Assembly: GCA_002294005.1 (NCBI GenBank)
Contig: DBEH01000020.1
Coordinates: forward strand, 1-47,057
Direction: 5' to 3'
Source: Firmicutes bacterium UBA911
Lineage (GTDB): Bacteria > Bacillota > Desulfotomaculia > Desulfotomaculales > Desulforudaceae
Length of the DNA: 47,057 bases
Both the position numbers and the translations under genes were made by a program. Under the pieces are notes generated by a model. It made no database searches. It had not been told where the DNA came from and was given only the letters and a program-made list of their open reading frames with translations. Positions 8,653 to 16,376 of this stretch are shown piece by piece (within the stretch, counting starts at the first letter, position 1; every line of letters starts with the position of its first letter).

Positions 8653-10008
8653 CTATACCTGGGGCAGCCTGGCGAGGGAGTGCTGCAGCTCGGCCTCCGG
8701 CAGGGGGTAGTCCTGCAGCTCCCCGGCCAGGAAATTGTCGTAGGCGGCCAGGTCCAGGTAACCGTGCCCGCTCAGGCAAAATACGATCGTCTTGGCCTCG
8801 CCGGCTTCCCGGCAGGCAATCGCTTCATCCACCGCGCACGCCACGGCGTGTGCCGATTCCGGCGCCGGAACGACGCCCTCGGTCTGCGCGAACAACACCG
8901 CGCTCTCGAACACCTGCTTCTGGCCGTAGGCCACCGGGTGGATGAAACCGTCCCGGACCGCCTGACAAAGCAGCGGGGCGTCCCCGTGGTAGCGCAAGCC
9001 GCCGGCGTGAATGCCGGGGGGCATGAAGTCCTTGCCCAGGGTGTACATATGAATCAGGGGCGTCAATCCGGCCACGTCCCCGAAGTCGTAGGCCAGCTTG
9101 CCCCGGGTCAGCGTCGGACAGGCCGTGGGTTCCACGGCCAGCAACCGTGGCGCGGCCTCACCCTTGATGATCTGCTCCACGAACGGAAAGGCGAAGCCGG
9201 AGAAGTTGCTTCCGCCGCCGCAGCAGCCGATGGCGATGTCGGCTTGCTCGCCGGCCTTGGCCAGCTGGGTCCTGGTCTCCAGACCGATGACCGTCTGGTG
9301 CAGCAGCACGTGGTTCAAAACGCTTCCCAACGCGTAGTTGGTATCGGCGCGCTTGGCGGCGTCTTCCACCGCTTCGCTGATCGCCAACCCCAGGCTGCCC
9401 GGGGAGTCCGGATTGGCCGCCAGCGCCGCCCGGCCCGTATTGGTCCGGTCACTGGGGCTCGGGATGACTTCGCTGCCGAAGATCTGCATCAGCGAACGGC
9501 GGTAGGGTTTCTGCCCGTAGCTGACCTTCACCATATACACGGTGCACTCCAGCCCAAAGAACCGGCAGGCCATGGCGAGCGCACTGCCCCACTGCCCGGC
9601 ACCCGTTTCGGTGGCCAGCCTTTTCACCCCCGCCTGCTTGTTGTAGTAGGCCTGCGGCGCCGCGGTGTTCAGCTTGTGGCTGCCCGCCGGACTGTAGCCC
9701 TCGTATTTGAAGTAGATGCGTGCCGGCGTGCCGAGCGCCTTCTCCAGGCGCAGGGCGCGAATCAGCGGGGTGGGCCGCCAGAGACGGTAAATGTCCCTAA
9801 TCTCGTCTGGGATCGGGATCCATTTGTCGGTGGAAACTTCCTGCTTGATTAGTTCCATCGGGAAAATGGGGGCCAGGTCCTCCGGCCCGATCGGTTGCCT
9901 GGTGCCTGGGTGCAGCGGCGGTGGCACCGGGTTGGGGAGGTCGGCCTGAATATTGTACCAGGCCTCCGGGATCTCGGCTTCCGACAACAGGATCTTGGTC
10001 TGGGTCAC
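8653..10008 (-). CDS. trpB2: TrpB2-type tryptophan synthase beta chain
   Basis: The 451-residue PLP enzyme belongs to the TrpB2 branch, which is longer than TrpB1 and often encoded away from trpA. It condenses indole and serine to tryptophan, probably salvaging free indole. GSHKLNTA contains the PLP lysine, ETGAGQWGSALA the catalytic glutamate region and GCCGGGSNFSG the phosphate-binding loop. The long N-terminal region (WYNIQADLPNPVPPPLHPGT) is typical of TrpB2. The GTG start at 10008 is supported by GAGGAGAGGAGC five bases upstream. No other trp gene is visible nearby; lysA follows. Confidence 0.94.
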   Translation of the reverse strand: MTQTKILLSEAEIPEAWYNIQADLPNPVPPPLHPGTRQPIGPEDLAPIFPMELIKQEVSTDKWIPIPDEIRDIYRLWRPTPLIRALRLEKALGTPARIYFKYEGYSPAGSHKLNTAAPQAYYNKQAGVKRLATETGAGQWGSALAMACRFFGLECTVYMVKVSYGQKPYRRSLMQIFGSEVIPSPSDRTNTGRAALAANPDSPGSLGLAISEAVEDAAKRADTNYALGSVLNHVLLHQTVIGLETRTQLAKAGEQADIAIGCCGGGSNFSGFAFPFVEQIIKGEAAPRLLAVEPTACPTLTRGKLAYDFGDVAGLTPLIHMYTLGKDFMPPGIHAGGLRYHGDAPLLCQAVRDGFIHPVAYGQKQVFESAVLFAQTEGVVPAPESAHAVACAVDEAIACREAGEAKTIVFCLSGHGYLDLAAYDNFLAGELQDYPLPEAELQHSLARLPQV

Positions 10009-10042
10009 TAAAGCTCCTCTCCTCTCAAAAAAACTCATTTTC

Positions 10043-10071
10043 ATTTTACTGACTCTGACAAGCTTCTGCAA
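10043..10071 (-). promoter_or_regulatory. Sigma-A-type promoter of trpB2-lysA
   Basis: On the minus strand TTGCAG and TAAAAT are separated by exactly 17 bases, leaving about 30 bases of leader before the trpB2 GTG. An inverted repeat (AAGGGCG at 10070-10076, CGCCCTT at 10086-10092) touches the -35 box and could be an operator or the end of the spoVA transcript. Confidence 0.55.
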
Positions 10072-10220
10072 GGGCGAACTTCACGCGCCCTTCGTGGTCT
10101 CGAAATTTTGAAACATTCCGGCTGGTTTGGTTGAAAAGCGAAATAGCCGCTGGCAGGCAGATGATGTGGAGCACTGGGGCACAACGAATGGTGCTGAGCT
10201 CAAGACCGGCCGCGGATTGT

Positions 10221-10577
10221 CTAACCCTTGGGTTTGAACACGATCGCAAAGAAGTAGCCGAAAACCACGGCGGCGGTAACGCCGGCGGCGGCCGCCTCCA
10301 CCCCCCCGGCGAACACCCCCAGCAACCCGTCCGTCTCGACCCCTCTGATGGCCCCCTGCGCGAGGATGTGCCCAAAACCGGTGAGCGGCACCAGCGCCCC
10401 CGCGCCCGCCAGTTCGACCAGCGGCTGGTAGAGACCCAGCGCCGAGAGGACGGCGCCCGTGGTCACAAACCCCACCAGGATGTGTGCCAGAGTCACCTTG
10501 TAGTTGGTCAGGTCCATCAGCAGTTGGCCCACCACGCAGATGAGGCCACCTACTATGAAGGCCGTCAGGAAAATCAC
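10221..10577 (-). CDS. spoVAE: Stage V sporulation protein AE
   Basis: This 118-residue membrane protein is a small SpoVAE (AEb) subunit of the SpoVA channel, which moves Ca-dipicolinic acid into the spore and releases it at germination. It has several hydrophobic segments, opening with IFLTAFIVGGLICVVGQLL and including LVPLTGFGHILAQGAIRGV. The start is GTG at 10577, behind GGAAGGGGCGG. It lies 18 nt after spoVAD and ends the spoVAC-AD-AE unit. Expression under forespore sigma G is expected from the family but was not shown from the sequence. Confidence 0.93.
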   Translation of the reverse strand: MIFLTAFIVGGLICVVGQLLMDLTNYKVTLAHILVGFVTTGAVLSALGLYQPLVELAGAGALVPLTGFGHILAQGAIRGVETDGLLGVFAGGVEAAAAGVTAAVVFGYFFAIVFKPKG

Positions 10578-10595
10578 CGGGCCGCCGCCCCTTCC

Positions 10596-11612
10596 TTACC
10601 GTCTCTCAATTACCACCCCGTGGCCGATTCCCGGAATGGTTTCTCCCTGTTTGGGGGAGTCGACGTTCAGCAGCGCGCCGGTGCCCACGCCCAAGAAGCG
10701 CTGGAGTTTCCCGGCCTGAAGCTGCTGCAGCAGATAACCCCCGGTGACCACCGCCGAACAGGCGCAACCGCTGCCCCCGGCGTGGGTGTCCTGCGTGTCG
10801 TGGTCGTAGATCAGTATTCCGCAATCGGTATACCGGCCCTCCACCCGGTAGCCGTGGTCCCCGATCAGCCCCTGGGCCAGTTCCCGGCCGTAGATCCCCA
10901 GGTCCCCGGTGACCACCAGGTCGTAGAACTCCGGCGGCCGCCCGGTGTCCTGAAAGTGCCGGACGATGGTATCGGCGGCGGCGGGGGCCATTACCGCCCC
11001 AAAGTTGGTGGGATCACTCTGACCCAGGTCAATCACCTTTCCGACGGTGGCGTGGGTGATGACCGGACCAGCCCCTTGGGACGCCAGGATAACGGCGCCC
11101 GCGCCGGTAACCGTCCAGCTCTGCGCCAGGGAACGCTGCACCCCCTGTTCGGTCGGGAACCGGAACTGCTTTTCGGCGGTGCAGCAGTGGGAAGACGCGG
11201 CCACCAGCACTTTCTCCGCAAAGCCGCCGTCGATGAGCACGGCGCCGATAATCAACCCTTCGTAAAAGGTGGAGCAGGCGCCAAAAAGCCCCAGGTGGGG
11301 GATGCCCAGGCTGCGGGCCGCAAAAGAAGAGGCCAGGATCTGGTTCTCCAGATCTCCGGCCAGGAAGAAGTCAATTCCCTGCGTGCCAAGGCCTGCTTTT
11401 TTCAGGGCGGTCTTCGCCGCATCCTCGAGCATCCGGCGCTCGGCGTGCTCCCAGGACTTCTCCCCGCAATAGGGATCGTCAATGGCCAGGTCAAAGGTTT
11501 TCCCGAGCGGCCCCTGGGCCTCCTTGCCGCCCACGACGGTACCGGCGGCCACGATCACCGGGGGGTTTTGGAAAACGAGCGTCTGCAGTCCTTGCTTCTT
11601 GGCGGCCGGCAT
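10596..11612 (-). CDS. spoVAD: Stage V sporulation protein AD
   Basis: The 338-residue soluble, thiolase-like protein binds dipicolinic acid for the SpoVA channel at the forespore inner membrane. Family landmarks are FQNPPVIVAAGTVVGGKEAQ near the N-terminus, LFGACSTFYEGL with the thiolase-like cysteine, ASSHCCTAEKQFRFPTEQG in the middle and the C-terminal GETIPGIGHGVVIERR. Length fits the family. GGAGG stands before the ATG at 11612. It lies between spoVAC and spoVAE with gaps under 20 nt, so the three are one transcript. Confidence 0.96.
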   Translation of the reverse strand: MPAAKKQGLQTLVFQNPPVIVAAGTVVGGKEAQGPLGKTFDLAIDDPYCGEKSWEHAERRMLEDAAKTALKKAGLGTQGIDFFLAGDLENQILASSFAARSLGIPHLGLFGACSTFYEGLIIGAVLIDGGFAEKVLVAASSHCCTAEKQFRFPTEQGVQRSLAQSWTVTGAGAVILASQGAGPVITHATVGKVIDLGQSDPTNFGAVMAPAAADTIVRHFQDTGRPPEFYDLVVTGDLGIYGRELAQGLIGDHGYRVEGRYTDCGILIYDHDTQDTHAGGSGCACSAVVTGGYLLQQLQAGKLQRFLGVGTGALLNVDSPKQGETIPGIGHGVVIERR

Positions 11613-11624
11613 ACGTATCCTCCG

Positions 11625-12086
11625 TCATCTGAACAAGAAATAAAGGAGCCCGGTCAGCCAGGCCGCCACAATTCCAAATACCAGGACCGGACCGGCGATG
11701 GTGAAAAGCCGCGCACCCACCCCAAGGACCAGCCCTTCGTTCCGGGCTTCCATGGCCGGCGCCACCATCGCGTTCGCAAAACCGGTGATCGGCACGATCA
11801 CTCCCGCACCGGCGTATTTCGCGATATCGTCGAACACCCCCAACCCGGTCAGGAAGGCGGCGATGAAAATCAGCACTACCGCCGTCATAGCTCCGGACTC
11901 CAGCACGGGCAGCCCAGCCGCCAAAAACGCATTCAAAAAGCCCTGACCGACGGTGCAGATGATCCCCCCGACCACGAACGCCCAGATTGCGTTCACCAGG
12001 ACATTGGGTTTGGGATTGATCTGGTCGGTAAAGTCCCGGTACTGCTTGCGCTGGATCCCGGCCGGCTTGGTGAAGTCAACGTCCAA
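11625..12086 (-). CDS. spoVAC: Stage V sporulation protein AC
   Basis: This 153-residue polytopic membrane protein is the SpoVAC channel subunit. It has a hydrophilic N-terminus followed by VNAIWAFVVGGIICTVGQGF and the conserved GAGVIVPITGFANAMVAPAM. In Bacillus SpoVAC acts as a mechanosensitive channel in spore germination. The only in-frame start compatible with the family N-terminus is TTG at 12086; the preceding GGCGGGGTGTCAGGG would serve as ribosome binding site. spoVAD follows after 12 nt. Confidence 0.94.
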   Translation of the reverse strand: MDVDFTKPAGIQRKQYRDFTDQINPKPNVLVNAIWAFVVGGIICTVGQGFLNAFLAAGLPVLESGAMTAVVLIFIAAFLTGLGVFDDIAKYAGAGVIVPITGFANAMVAPAMEARNEGLVLGVGARLFTIAGPVLVFGIVAAWLTGLLYFLFR

Positions 12087-12132
12087 AACCCTGACACCCC
12101 GCCTGTTTAAAGCTTGCCGGTCCTTACCGGGA

Positions 12133-12327
12133 CTATTCCACGTAGGCGACCTTCAGGTCGGCCTTGTATTCGACCACCCGGCCGTCCTGCACGTCTGCGG
12201 TCATGTTCACCACCTCGACCCCGGTGATGTTGCCGATCCTTTGGGCGGCTTCCCCTACCGCGCTGAGTACCGCGTCATCCCAGCTCTTCTTGGACTGGGC
12301 CACCAACTCCGCCACTTTCACCTGCAT
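12133..12327 (-). CDS. Dodecin family flavin-binding protein
   Basis: The 64-residue protein matches dodecins along its whole length: KSWDDAVLSAVGEAAQRIGN, ITGVEVVNMTADVQDGRVVE and the closing YKADLKVAYVE. Dodecins assemble into hollow dodecamers that store riboflavin, FMN or lumichrome and protect them from light. GAGGAGGAAC precedes the ATG. It lies between sigF and spoVAC in the same direction, an unusual position that could place it under sporulation control. Confidence 0.9.
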   Translation of the reverse strand: MQVKVAELVAQSKKSWDDAVLSAVGEAAQRIGNITGVEVVNMTADVQDGRVVEYKADLKVAYVE

Positions 12328-12415
12328 GCTCTTTGTTCCTCCTCGTCCGATAGATGCGGTGAGCCCTAAAACCAGGTTTATTATGCCGGTGCCCCGCCGA
12401 GATTATTCCCGCGGC

Positions 12416-13195
12416 TCAAAGCTCGGCTCCGGCCATGTTTTTCAGTTTCTTCAGGGCTTCCCTTTCCAAGCGGGACACCTGCACCTGGGAAAGCCCCAGG
12501 CTGCGCGCCACTTCCGCCTGGGTTTTGTCCTCGAAAAAGCGCCAGACCACGATCCGCCGGTCCCGCTCCGGCAGGCCGTCCAGGAGTTCATGCAGCGCGA
12601 TTCGCTCCACCCAGGCGCCCTCGTTTTCCTCCTTGTTCTGGACCTGGTCCATAACGTGGATCGGATCTCCCTCGTCCTGGTGCAGAACTTCGTACAACGA
12701 GGTTGGGGACTGGGCCGCCTCCAGCGCGCCCACCAGTTCCTCGCGGGGGAGGCCCAGTTCCTCGGCCAGCTCGCCGATAGTGGGGTCGCGGTCCAGCCGC
12801 GCCTGAAGCTGTTCGCGCGCCGACTGTGCTTTCCAGGCCAGCTCCTTCAAAGAACGGCTGACGCGCAGCGGGGTGTCGTCCCGCAAAAAACGCCGGATCT
12901 CCCCGATGATCATGGGCACGGCATAGGTGGAGAACTTCACTTTGAAGCGCAGGTCGAACTTGTCAATCGCCTTCATGAGACCGATGTAGCCGATCTGGAA
13001 CAGGTCGTCCGGATCGCAGCCCCGCCCCTCGAAGCGCCTGATAACGTTGCAGACCAGCTTCAGGTTGGCGTTGACCAGTGTTTCCCGAGCCAACACGTCG
13101 CCTTGCTGGGACAGCCGCAACAGGCGGCGGGTCTCCCGGTCCTTAAGCAGGGGGTGGTTGGGGATACGGAGGTCAATTCGCGTGCGCATGGCCAC
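12416..13195 (-). CDS. sigF: Forespore RNA polymerase sigma factor F
   Basis: The 259-residue sigma-70 family factor directs early forespore transcription. Region 2 (ETLVNANLKLVCNVIRRFEG and DDLFQIGYIGLMKAIDKFD), the region 3 stretch and region 4 helix-turn-helix (KTQAEVARSLGLSQVQVSRL) are all present. The identity as sigma F rather than sigma G rests on its place directly after spoIIAA and spoIIAB. The start is GTG at 13195 or the in-frame ATG two codons later; both lie within the 3' end of spoIIAB (about 20-nt overlap), so translation is coupled. Activity should be held by SpoIIAB until SpoIIAA is dephosphorylated. Confidence 0.96.
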   Translation of the reverse strand: MAMRTRIDLRIPNHPLLKDRETRRLLRLSQQGDVLARETLVNANLKLVCNVIRRFEGRGCDPDDLFQIGYIGLMKAIDKFDLRFKVKFSTYAVPMIIGEIRRFLRDDTPLRVSRSLKELAWKAQSAREQLQARLDRDPTIGELAEELGLPREELVGALEAAQSPTSLYEVLHQDEGDPIHVMDQVQNKEENEGAWVERIALHELLDGLPERDRRIVVWRFFEDKTQAEVARSLGLSQVQVSRLEREALKKLKNMAGAEL

Positions 13196-13619
13196 CGGGC
13201 AATCCGGCCCGCTTGGTCATCAGCACCTTGGTGCCGCGGCCGGGCACCGTCTGCACGTCAAGAGTATCCATAAGCGACCGGATGAAGGAAAAACCCAGGC
13301 CAAGGCGCTCCACCCCGCTCGTATAGCCGGGGCGCAGGGCTTCTGCCAGGTTCCCGATCCCTTTGCCGCCGTCTTCAACGACGATCTCCAGCTCATCCCC
13401 CCGGACCACGGCGGTCACTCTGACCAACTGGTCCGGCGCCCCTTGATAACCATGGATGATGGCGTTGGAAACCGCTTCGGACACCGCACCCTTGATGTCA
13501 TCCAGTTCACTGACTGTATAGTTGAGCTGTGCGGCAAAGGCCGCCACCGTCACCCGGGCCAGCCCCACGTTCACCGGAAGGCTGTAGAACTCGAAACGCA
13601 AGAAATTGTGATAATCCAA
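13173..13619 (-). CDS. spoIIAB: Anti-sigma F factor and serine kinase SpoIIAB
   Basis: The 148-residue GHKL-type ATPase binds sigma F and phosphorylates SpoIIAA. The N box is DIKGAVSEAVSNAIIHGYQG, the G1 box EDGGKGIGN and the G2 region GVERLGLGFSFIRSLMD. The C-terminus is somewhat longer than usual. The start is TTG at 13619 behind GAGGAGGAC. It sits 15 nt after spoIIAA and overlaps sigF, the classical spoIIA order. Confidence 0.95.
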   Translation of the reverse strand: MDYHNFLRFEFYSLPVNVGLARVTVAAFAAQLNYTVSELDDIKGAVSEAVSNAIIHGYQGAPDQLVRVTAVVRGDELEIVVEDGGKGIGNLAEALRPGYTSGVERLGLGFSFIRSLMDTLDVQTVPGRGTKVLMTKRAGLPGGHAHAN

Positions 13620-13634
13620 GCCGACCGTCCTCCT

Positions 13635-13970
13635 CTACCCCATCTCGGCCAGGGCTTCCTCCTCGGTGGCATACTCCCGCCCGATCCGCAAAAGGCCGGA
13701 CAACTCCAGCACCCGCCGGACTCCCGGAGGTGTGGAAACAAAAACCATTTCCCCGCTGCCGCCGGAAATCCTCTTATACCGGCCGAGAATCACCCCAAAA
13801 CACGAACTGTCCACGAATGAGACCGCCTCAAGGTTAAAAACCAGGTTGGCCGTGACCCTTTCGTCTAGCGCCCGGTCCAACCTGGTCCGGAGTTCGTCGG
13901 CGACCTGGAGGTCCAGTTCACCCGAGAGGCGGGCGATCAGGGTATTCCCGCGGTGGTCAACGGTAAGCAA
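13635..13970 (-). CDS. spoIIAA: Anti-sigma F factor antagonist SpoIIAA
   Basis: The STAS-domain protein (111 residues from the start chosen) releases sigma F from SpoIIAB when unphosphorylated. The phosphorylatable serine lies in SFVDSSCFGVILGRYK, and LIARLSGELDLQVADELR is the family N-terminal strand-helix. The TTG at 13970 was preferred because GGGGAGGAG stands six bases before it and this gives the usual length; an in-frame GTG at 13991 lacks a ribosome binding site, and the longer open frame reaching back to the dacF stop has no family similarity. Confidence 0.92.
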   Translation of the reverse strand: MLTVDHRGNTLIARLSGELDLQVADELRTRLDRALDERVTANLVFNLEAVSFVDSSCFGVILGRYKRISGGSGEMVFVSTPPGVRRVLELSGLLRIGREYATEEEALAEMG

Positions 13971-14074
13971 AACGGACTCCTCCCCGCCCACGTGCTGCTG
14001 GACCCCTTCGCCGGGCTGATGCGGATTTCCTGCTAAAAGTTTCCAGCTTGGGCGGAAAATCTCCCGGGCCGAAC

Positions 14075-15229
14075 TCAGCCGCAAATCCTCCCGGTCATCC
14101 GCAAGAACTGCTGCACGAATGAAGCCTCGGGCACGTCCTTCGCCGGCACTACGCCCACCCGCAGCACTTCCTTGCCGTTTTGCAACACCACGTAGGCGCC
14201 CAGAGCTTCGCCCTGTCGCAAGGGGGCCGTCAGGCGCGCGGGCAGCTCCCCGCGAAAGTCAACGCCTCCTTTTTCTCCCCGGGGCACCACCGTGCAAACT
14301 TCGTGCGGCACGATCAGGTCAACGGCGGTGTGAACCCCTTTGTCCACGGGCAGCGCCTGGATCAATTCGCCTTCCCTGGCCAGGACCACCGCCTCAAACC
14401 TGGCGAAGCCCCAGTTGTAAAGCTTGACGGACTCTCGAAAATGGCCTTTTGTTTCCGGCACCGCCAGCACCACGGCAATCAAACGGAGGTTGTCCTTTTT
14501 GACGCTGGACGCCATGCAGTACTTGGCTTCGTTGGTCCAACCGGTCTTGCCGGCATCGGCCCCCGGATACCACCACAGGAGCTTGTTGGTATTCCAAAGC
14601 TTGAATTCTCCCCCACGCAGGTCGTATTCCTTGATGGCCGATACTTCACGGAACACCGGGTGTTTCATTGCCTCCCAGAGGATCACCGCCTGGTCGTGGG
14701 CGGAAGAGTAATGCCCCTCGGCCGGCAAGCCCGTCGGATTGACGTAATGCGTGTGTTTTGCCCCCAGTTCCGCCGCCCGTTCGTTCATCATCTGCACAAA
14801 CGCCTCTTCGCTCCCGGCGATGTGCTCCGCGATGGCGACACTGGCGTCGTTGGCCGAACCGGTGGCCACGCTGATGAGCAGTTCACGGAAACTCATTTCC
14901 TCCTGCGGCGCCAGGTAGATCTGAGCACCGCCCATTCCCGCCGCATGTTCGCTGGTGACAATGATGTCGTCGAGTTTAGCCTTGCCGCTGTCCAGAGCCT
15001 CGACGGCCAGCAGCATGGTCATGATTTTGGTCACGCTGGCGATGGGCAGTTCCTTGTTAGGTTCTTTTTCATGCAGTATCCGGCCGGACACCGGCTCCAA
15101 CAGCACCGCCGATTCGGCCTCCGTTTCCGGACCTTGCCCGGAGGCCTTTACCGCCGCGGCGGCAGAACCGGCAAGCACGAGCAACACGGTCAGGGAGACT
15201 AAAACACTCAGCACAAAGCGTTGACGCAT
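14075..15229 (-). CDS. dacF: D-alanyl-D-alanine carboxypeptidase, DacF type
   Basis: The 384-residue secreted penicillin-binding protein (peptidase S11) trims D-alanine from peptidoglycan stem peptides. A signal peptide (VLSVLVSLTVLLVLAGSAAA) opens the protein. The active-site SxxK is in ELPIASVTKIMT, the SxN in GSANDASVAIAEH and the KTG in DAGKTGWTNEAKY; a C-terminal PBP5-like beta domain follows. It is called DacF because it directly precedes spoIIAA-spoIIAB-sigF, as in Bacillus. GGGAGGGCG precedes the ATG. There is a gap of about 100 nt to spoIIAA, where a separate promoter could lie. Confidence 0.94.
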   Translation of the reverse strand: MRQRFVLSVLVSLTVLLVLAGSAAAAVKASGQGPETEAESAVLLEPVSGRILHEKEPNKELPIASVTKIMTMLLAVEALDSGKAKLDDIIVTSEHAAGMGGAQIYLAPQEEMSFRELLISVATGSANDASVAIAEHIAGSEEAFVQMMNERAAELGAKHTHYVNPTGLPAEGHYSSAHDQAVILWEAMKHPVFREVSAIKEYDLRGGEFKLWNTNKLLWWYPGADAGKTGWTNEAKYCMASSVKKDNLRLIAVVLAVPETKGHFRESVKLYNWGFARFEAVVLAREGELIQALPVDKGVHTAVDLIVPHEVCTVVPRGEKGGVDFRGELPARLTAPLRQGEALGAYVVLQNGKEVLRVGVVPAKDVPEASFVQQFLRMTGRICG

Positions 15230-15345
15230 GGTACGCCCTCCCTTGTTCTTGTTGCCTCTTAGTATGTTTAGTTACCGGCATCGTATACCGGACCGAAAAC
15301 CAGCCTGGAAGCACCTGAAAACCGCCCGCGCCGGCGGCGGTTTGC

Positions 15346-15374
15346 TTGACATTTTCATCCCTGCTGCTTATAAT
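15346..15374 (+). promoter_or_regulatory. Consensus sigma-A promoter of tRNA-Trp
   Basis: A perfect TTGACA (15346-15351) and a perfect TATAAT (15369-15374) are separated by 17 bases. The transcription start would fall just before the tRNA at 15386. Confidence 0.9.
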
Positions 15375-15385
15375 CAGGATTGCGC

Positions 15386-15461
15386 GGGGGAGTAGTTCAA
15401 TAGGCAGAACAGCGGTCTCCAAAACCGAAGGTTGTGGGTTCGATTCCTGCCTCCCCCGCCA
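15386..15461 (+). tRNA. tRNA-Trp (anticodon CCA)
   Basis: The cloverleaf folds with acceptor GGGGGAG/CTCCCCC, D stem GTTC/GAAC, anticodon loop CTCCAAA giving anticodon CCA, and a T loop TTCGATT. The 3' end GCCA is encoded, with G as discriminator as usual for bacterial tRNA-Trp. It is a single-gene unit with its own promoter and a short terminator. Confidence 0.95.
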
Positions 15462-15478
15462 TTACTTTTGAAGATTTC

Positions 15479-15494
15479 AACCCTAGGGGTTTTT
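15479..15494 (+). terminator. Short intrinsic terminator after tRNA-Trp
   Basis: AACCC and GGGTT pair around a TAG loop and the stem runs directly into a T tract. The stem is only five base pairs, but position and the T run fit termination of the tRNA transcript. Confidence 0.45.
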
Positions 15495-15572
15495 CATTAT
15501 GAGAGCCGTAAACAGATGGCCAGCCCCGGGACTTGCTAGAGTACGTCACCGACAAAGAGGAAGGCGTTGCCG

Positions 15573-15959
15573 ATGTCCAATGATAACGAATTAGCTGCCA
15601 TGCTGCGGGGCATAATCAAAGAGGAAATGCAGTCCGTCCGGCAGGAGGTCCGGTCCATCGTACAGGAAGAATTAAAGCCTGTCCGCCAGGAGCTCCGGTC
15701 CATCGTGCAGGAAGAATTAAAGCCTGTCCGCCAGGAACTACAGGAGTTAAGAGCAGGCCAGCAGGAGTTAAGAGCAGGCCAGCAGGAGTTAAGAGCAGGC
15801 CAGCAGGAGTTAAAAACAGGCCTGCAGGAGTTAAGGACAGACGTTAATAAAATCCAGAAGGATGTCACTACCATCAAGAAAGAACTAAGTGCAGTTTGGG
15901 ACGACATTAAACGCCTGGACAATCGCCTTTCCACTCAGGAGGAAAGGGCCATCCGTTAA
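15573..15959 (+). CDS. Repeat-built coiled-coil protein of unknown function
   Basis: This 128-residue, highly charged protein has almost no predicted globular part. After an N-terminal MSNDNELAAMLRGIIKEEMQ it contains two copies of a 15-residue unit (VRQELRSIVQEELKP type, residues about 22-51), then five seven-residue heptad repeats of the QELRAGQ type (about 57-91), then DVNKIQKDVTTIKKELSAVW. The heptads predict a long parallel coiled coil. The DNA repeats are near-perfect, so the array is young or kept uniform. ATG at 15573 was chosen because GAGGAAGG lies about eight bases before it. A strong terminator follows. Similar short coiled-coil proteins occur in Firmicutes without known function; a membrane or mobile-element role is not supported. 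Confidence 0.75.
   Translation: MSNDNELAAMLRGIIKEEMQSVRQEVRSIVQEELKPVRQELRSIVQEELKPVRQELQELRAGQQELRAGQQELRAGQQELKTGLQELRTDVNKIQKDVTTIKKELSAVWDDIKRLDNRLSTQEERAIR
15636..15725 (+). repeat. Two tandem 45-bp repeats
   Basis: Units at 15636-15680 and 15681-15725 differ at only a few bases, and a third begins at 15726. They encode the 15-residue coiled-coil repeat. Confidence 0.9.
15741..15845 (+). repeat. Five tandem 21-bp repeats
   Basis: Units start at 15741, 15762, 15783, 15804 and 15825. The first three are identical (each begins CAGGAGTTAAGAGCAGG); the last two have diverged. Each encodes one coiled-coil heptad. Confidence 0.92.
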
Positions 15960-15962
15960 AGC

Positions 15963-15994
15963 ACCCGGCCAAAACGCCGGGTTGTTCGTTTTTT
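15963..15994 (+). terminator. Intrinsic terminator of the coiled-coil gene
   Basis: ACCCGGC (15963-15969) pairs with GCCGGGT (15976-15982) around a six-base loop, followed by TGTTCGTTTTTT. It begins four bases after the stop codon. Confidence 0.85.
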
Positions 15995-16162
15995 GATGGG
16001 CCGTGTTTGCCCACCCGCTCGGCCGTATGCCCATGTTTCCTTGGTTCTGGCATGCTCTCCAAAAGGCGGGTGTCCACGATCTCTTGGAAGAAACCCATAA
16101 CCGGTCATTTGTCGGGCATTTAACCTGCGTCCTCAAGGAGTTGGGAGTTGGTCTCCAATTAA

Positions 16163-16366
16163 TTAATCATCGCCTGCATCTGAGATCCTGTTCCACGGAC
16201 AGCTAGGGTCCTGGCAGGGCTCATCGGGGTCGTAATCGCCATGCTCAAATTCAAAGTGAAAGCAAATCCAGTGCATTTTCTCAAAGAGTAAGTAGTCTTT
16301 TTCGTAGACACAAACCGGACGATTACACCTTACACAGATAAGATAGTCCGCTTTCTGCTTCTCCAT
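16163..16366 (-). CDS. Small cysteine-rich hypothetical protein
   Basis: The 67-residue protein begins MEKQKADYLICVRCNRPVC and continues through FEKMHWICFHFEFEHGDYDP to CQDPSCPWNRI. Seven cysteines, including CVRCNRPVC and CQDPSC, together with several histidines suggest a metal-binding fold. It lies 10 nt after the preceding small gene in the same direction. No good ribosome binding site is seen before the ATG, which fits coupled translation. It resembles small conserved proteins that I recall without a function; I cannot name the family. Longer upstream readings of this frame have no support. Confidence 0.55.
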   Translation of the reverse strand: MEKQKADYLICVRCNRPVCVYEKDYLLFEKMHWICFHFEFEHGDYDPDEPCQDPSCPWNRISDAGDD

Positions 16367-16376
16367 TTCGATAATC

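Noticed and set aside
15230..15300. Sigma F/G-type promoter before dacF (GTATA...16...ACATACTAAG)
   Set aside because: The -10 part fits the consensus poorly.
16003..16206. Plus-strand ORF and an antisense frame reading MGFFQEIVDTRLLESMPEPR, faintly like a transposase N-terminus
   Set aside because: The segment is too short, stop codons break it, and no catalytic residues or terminal repeats were found.
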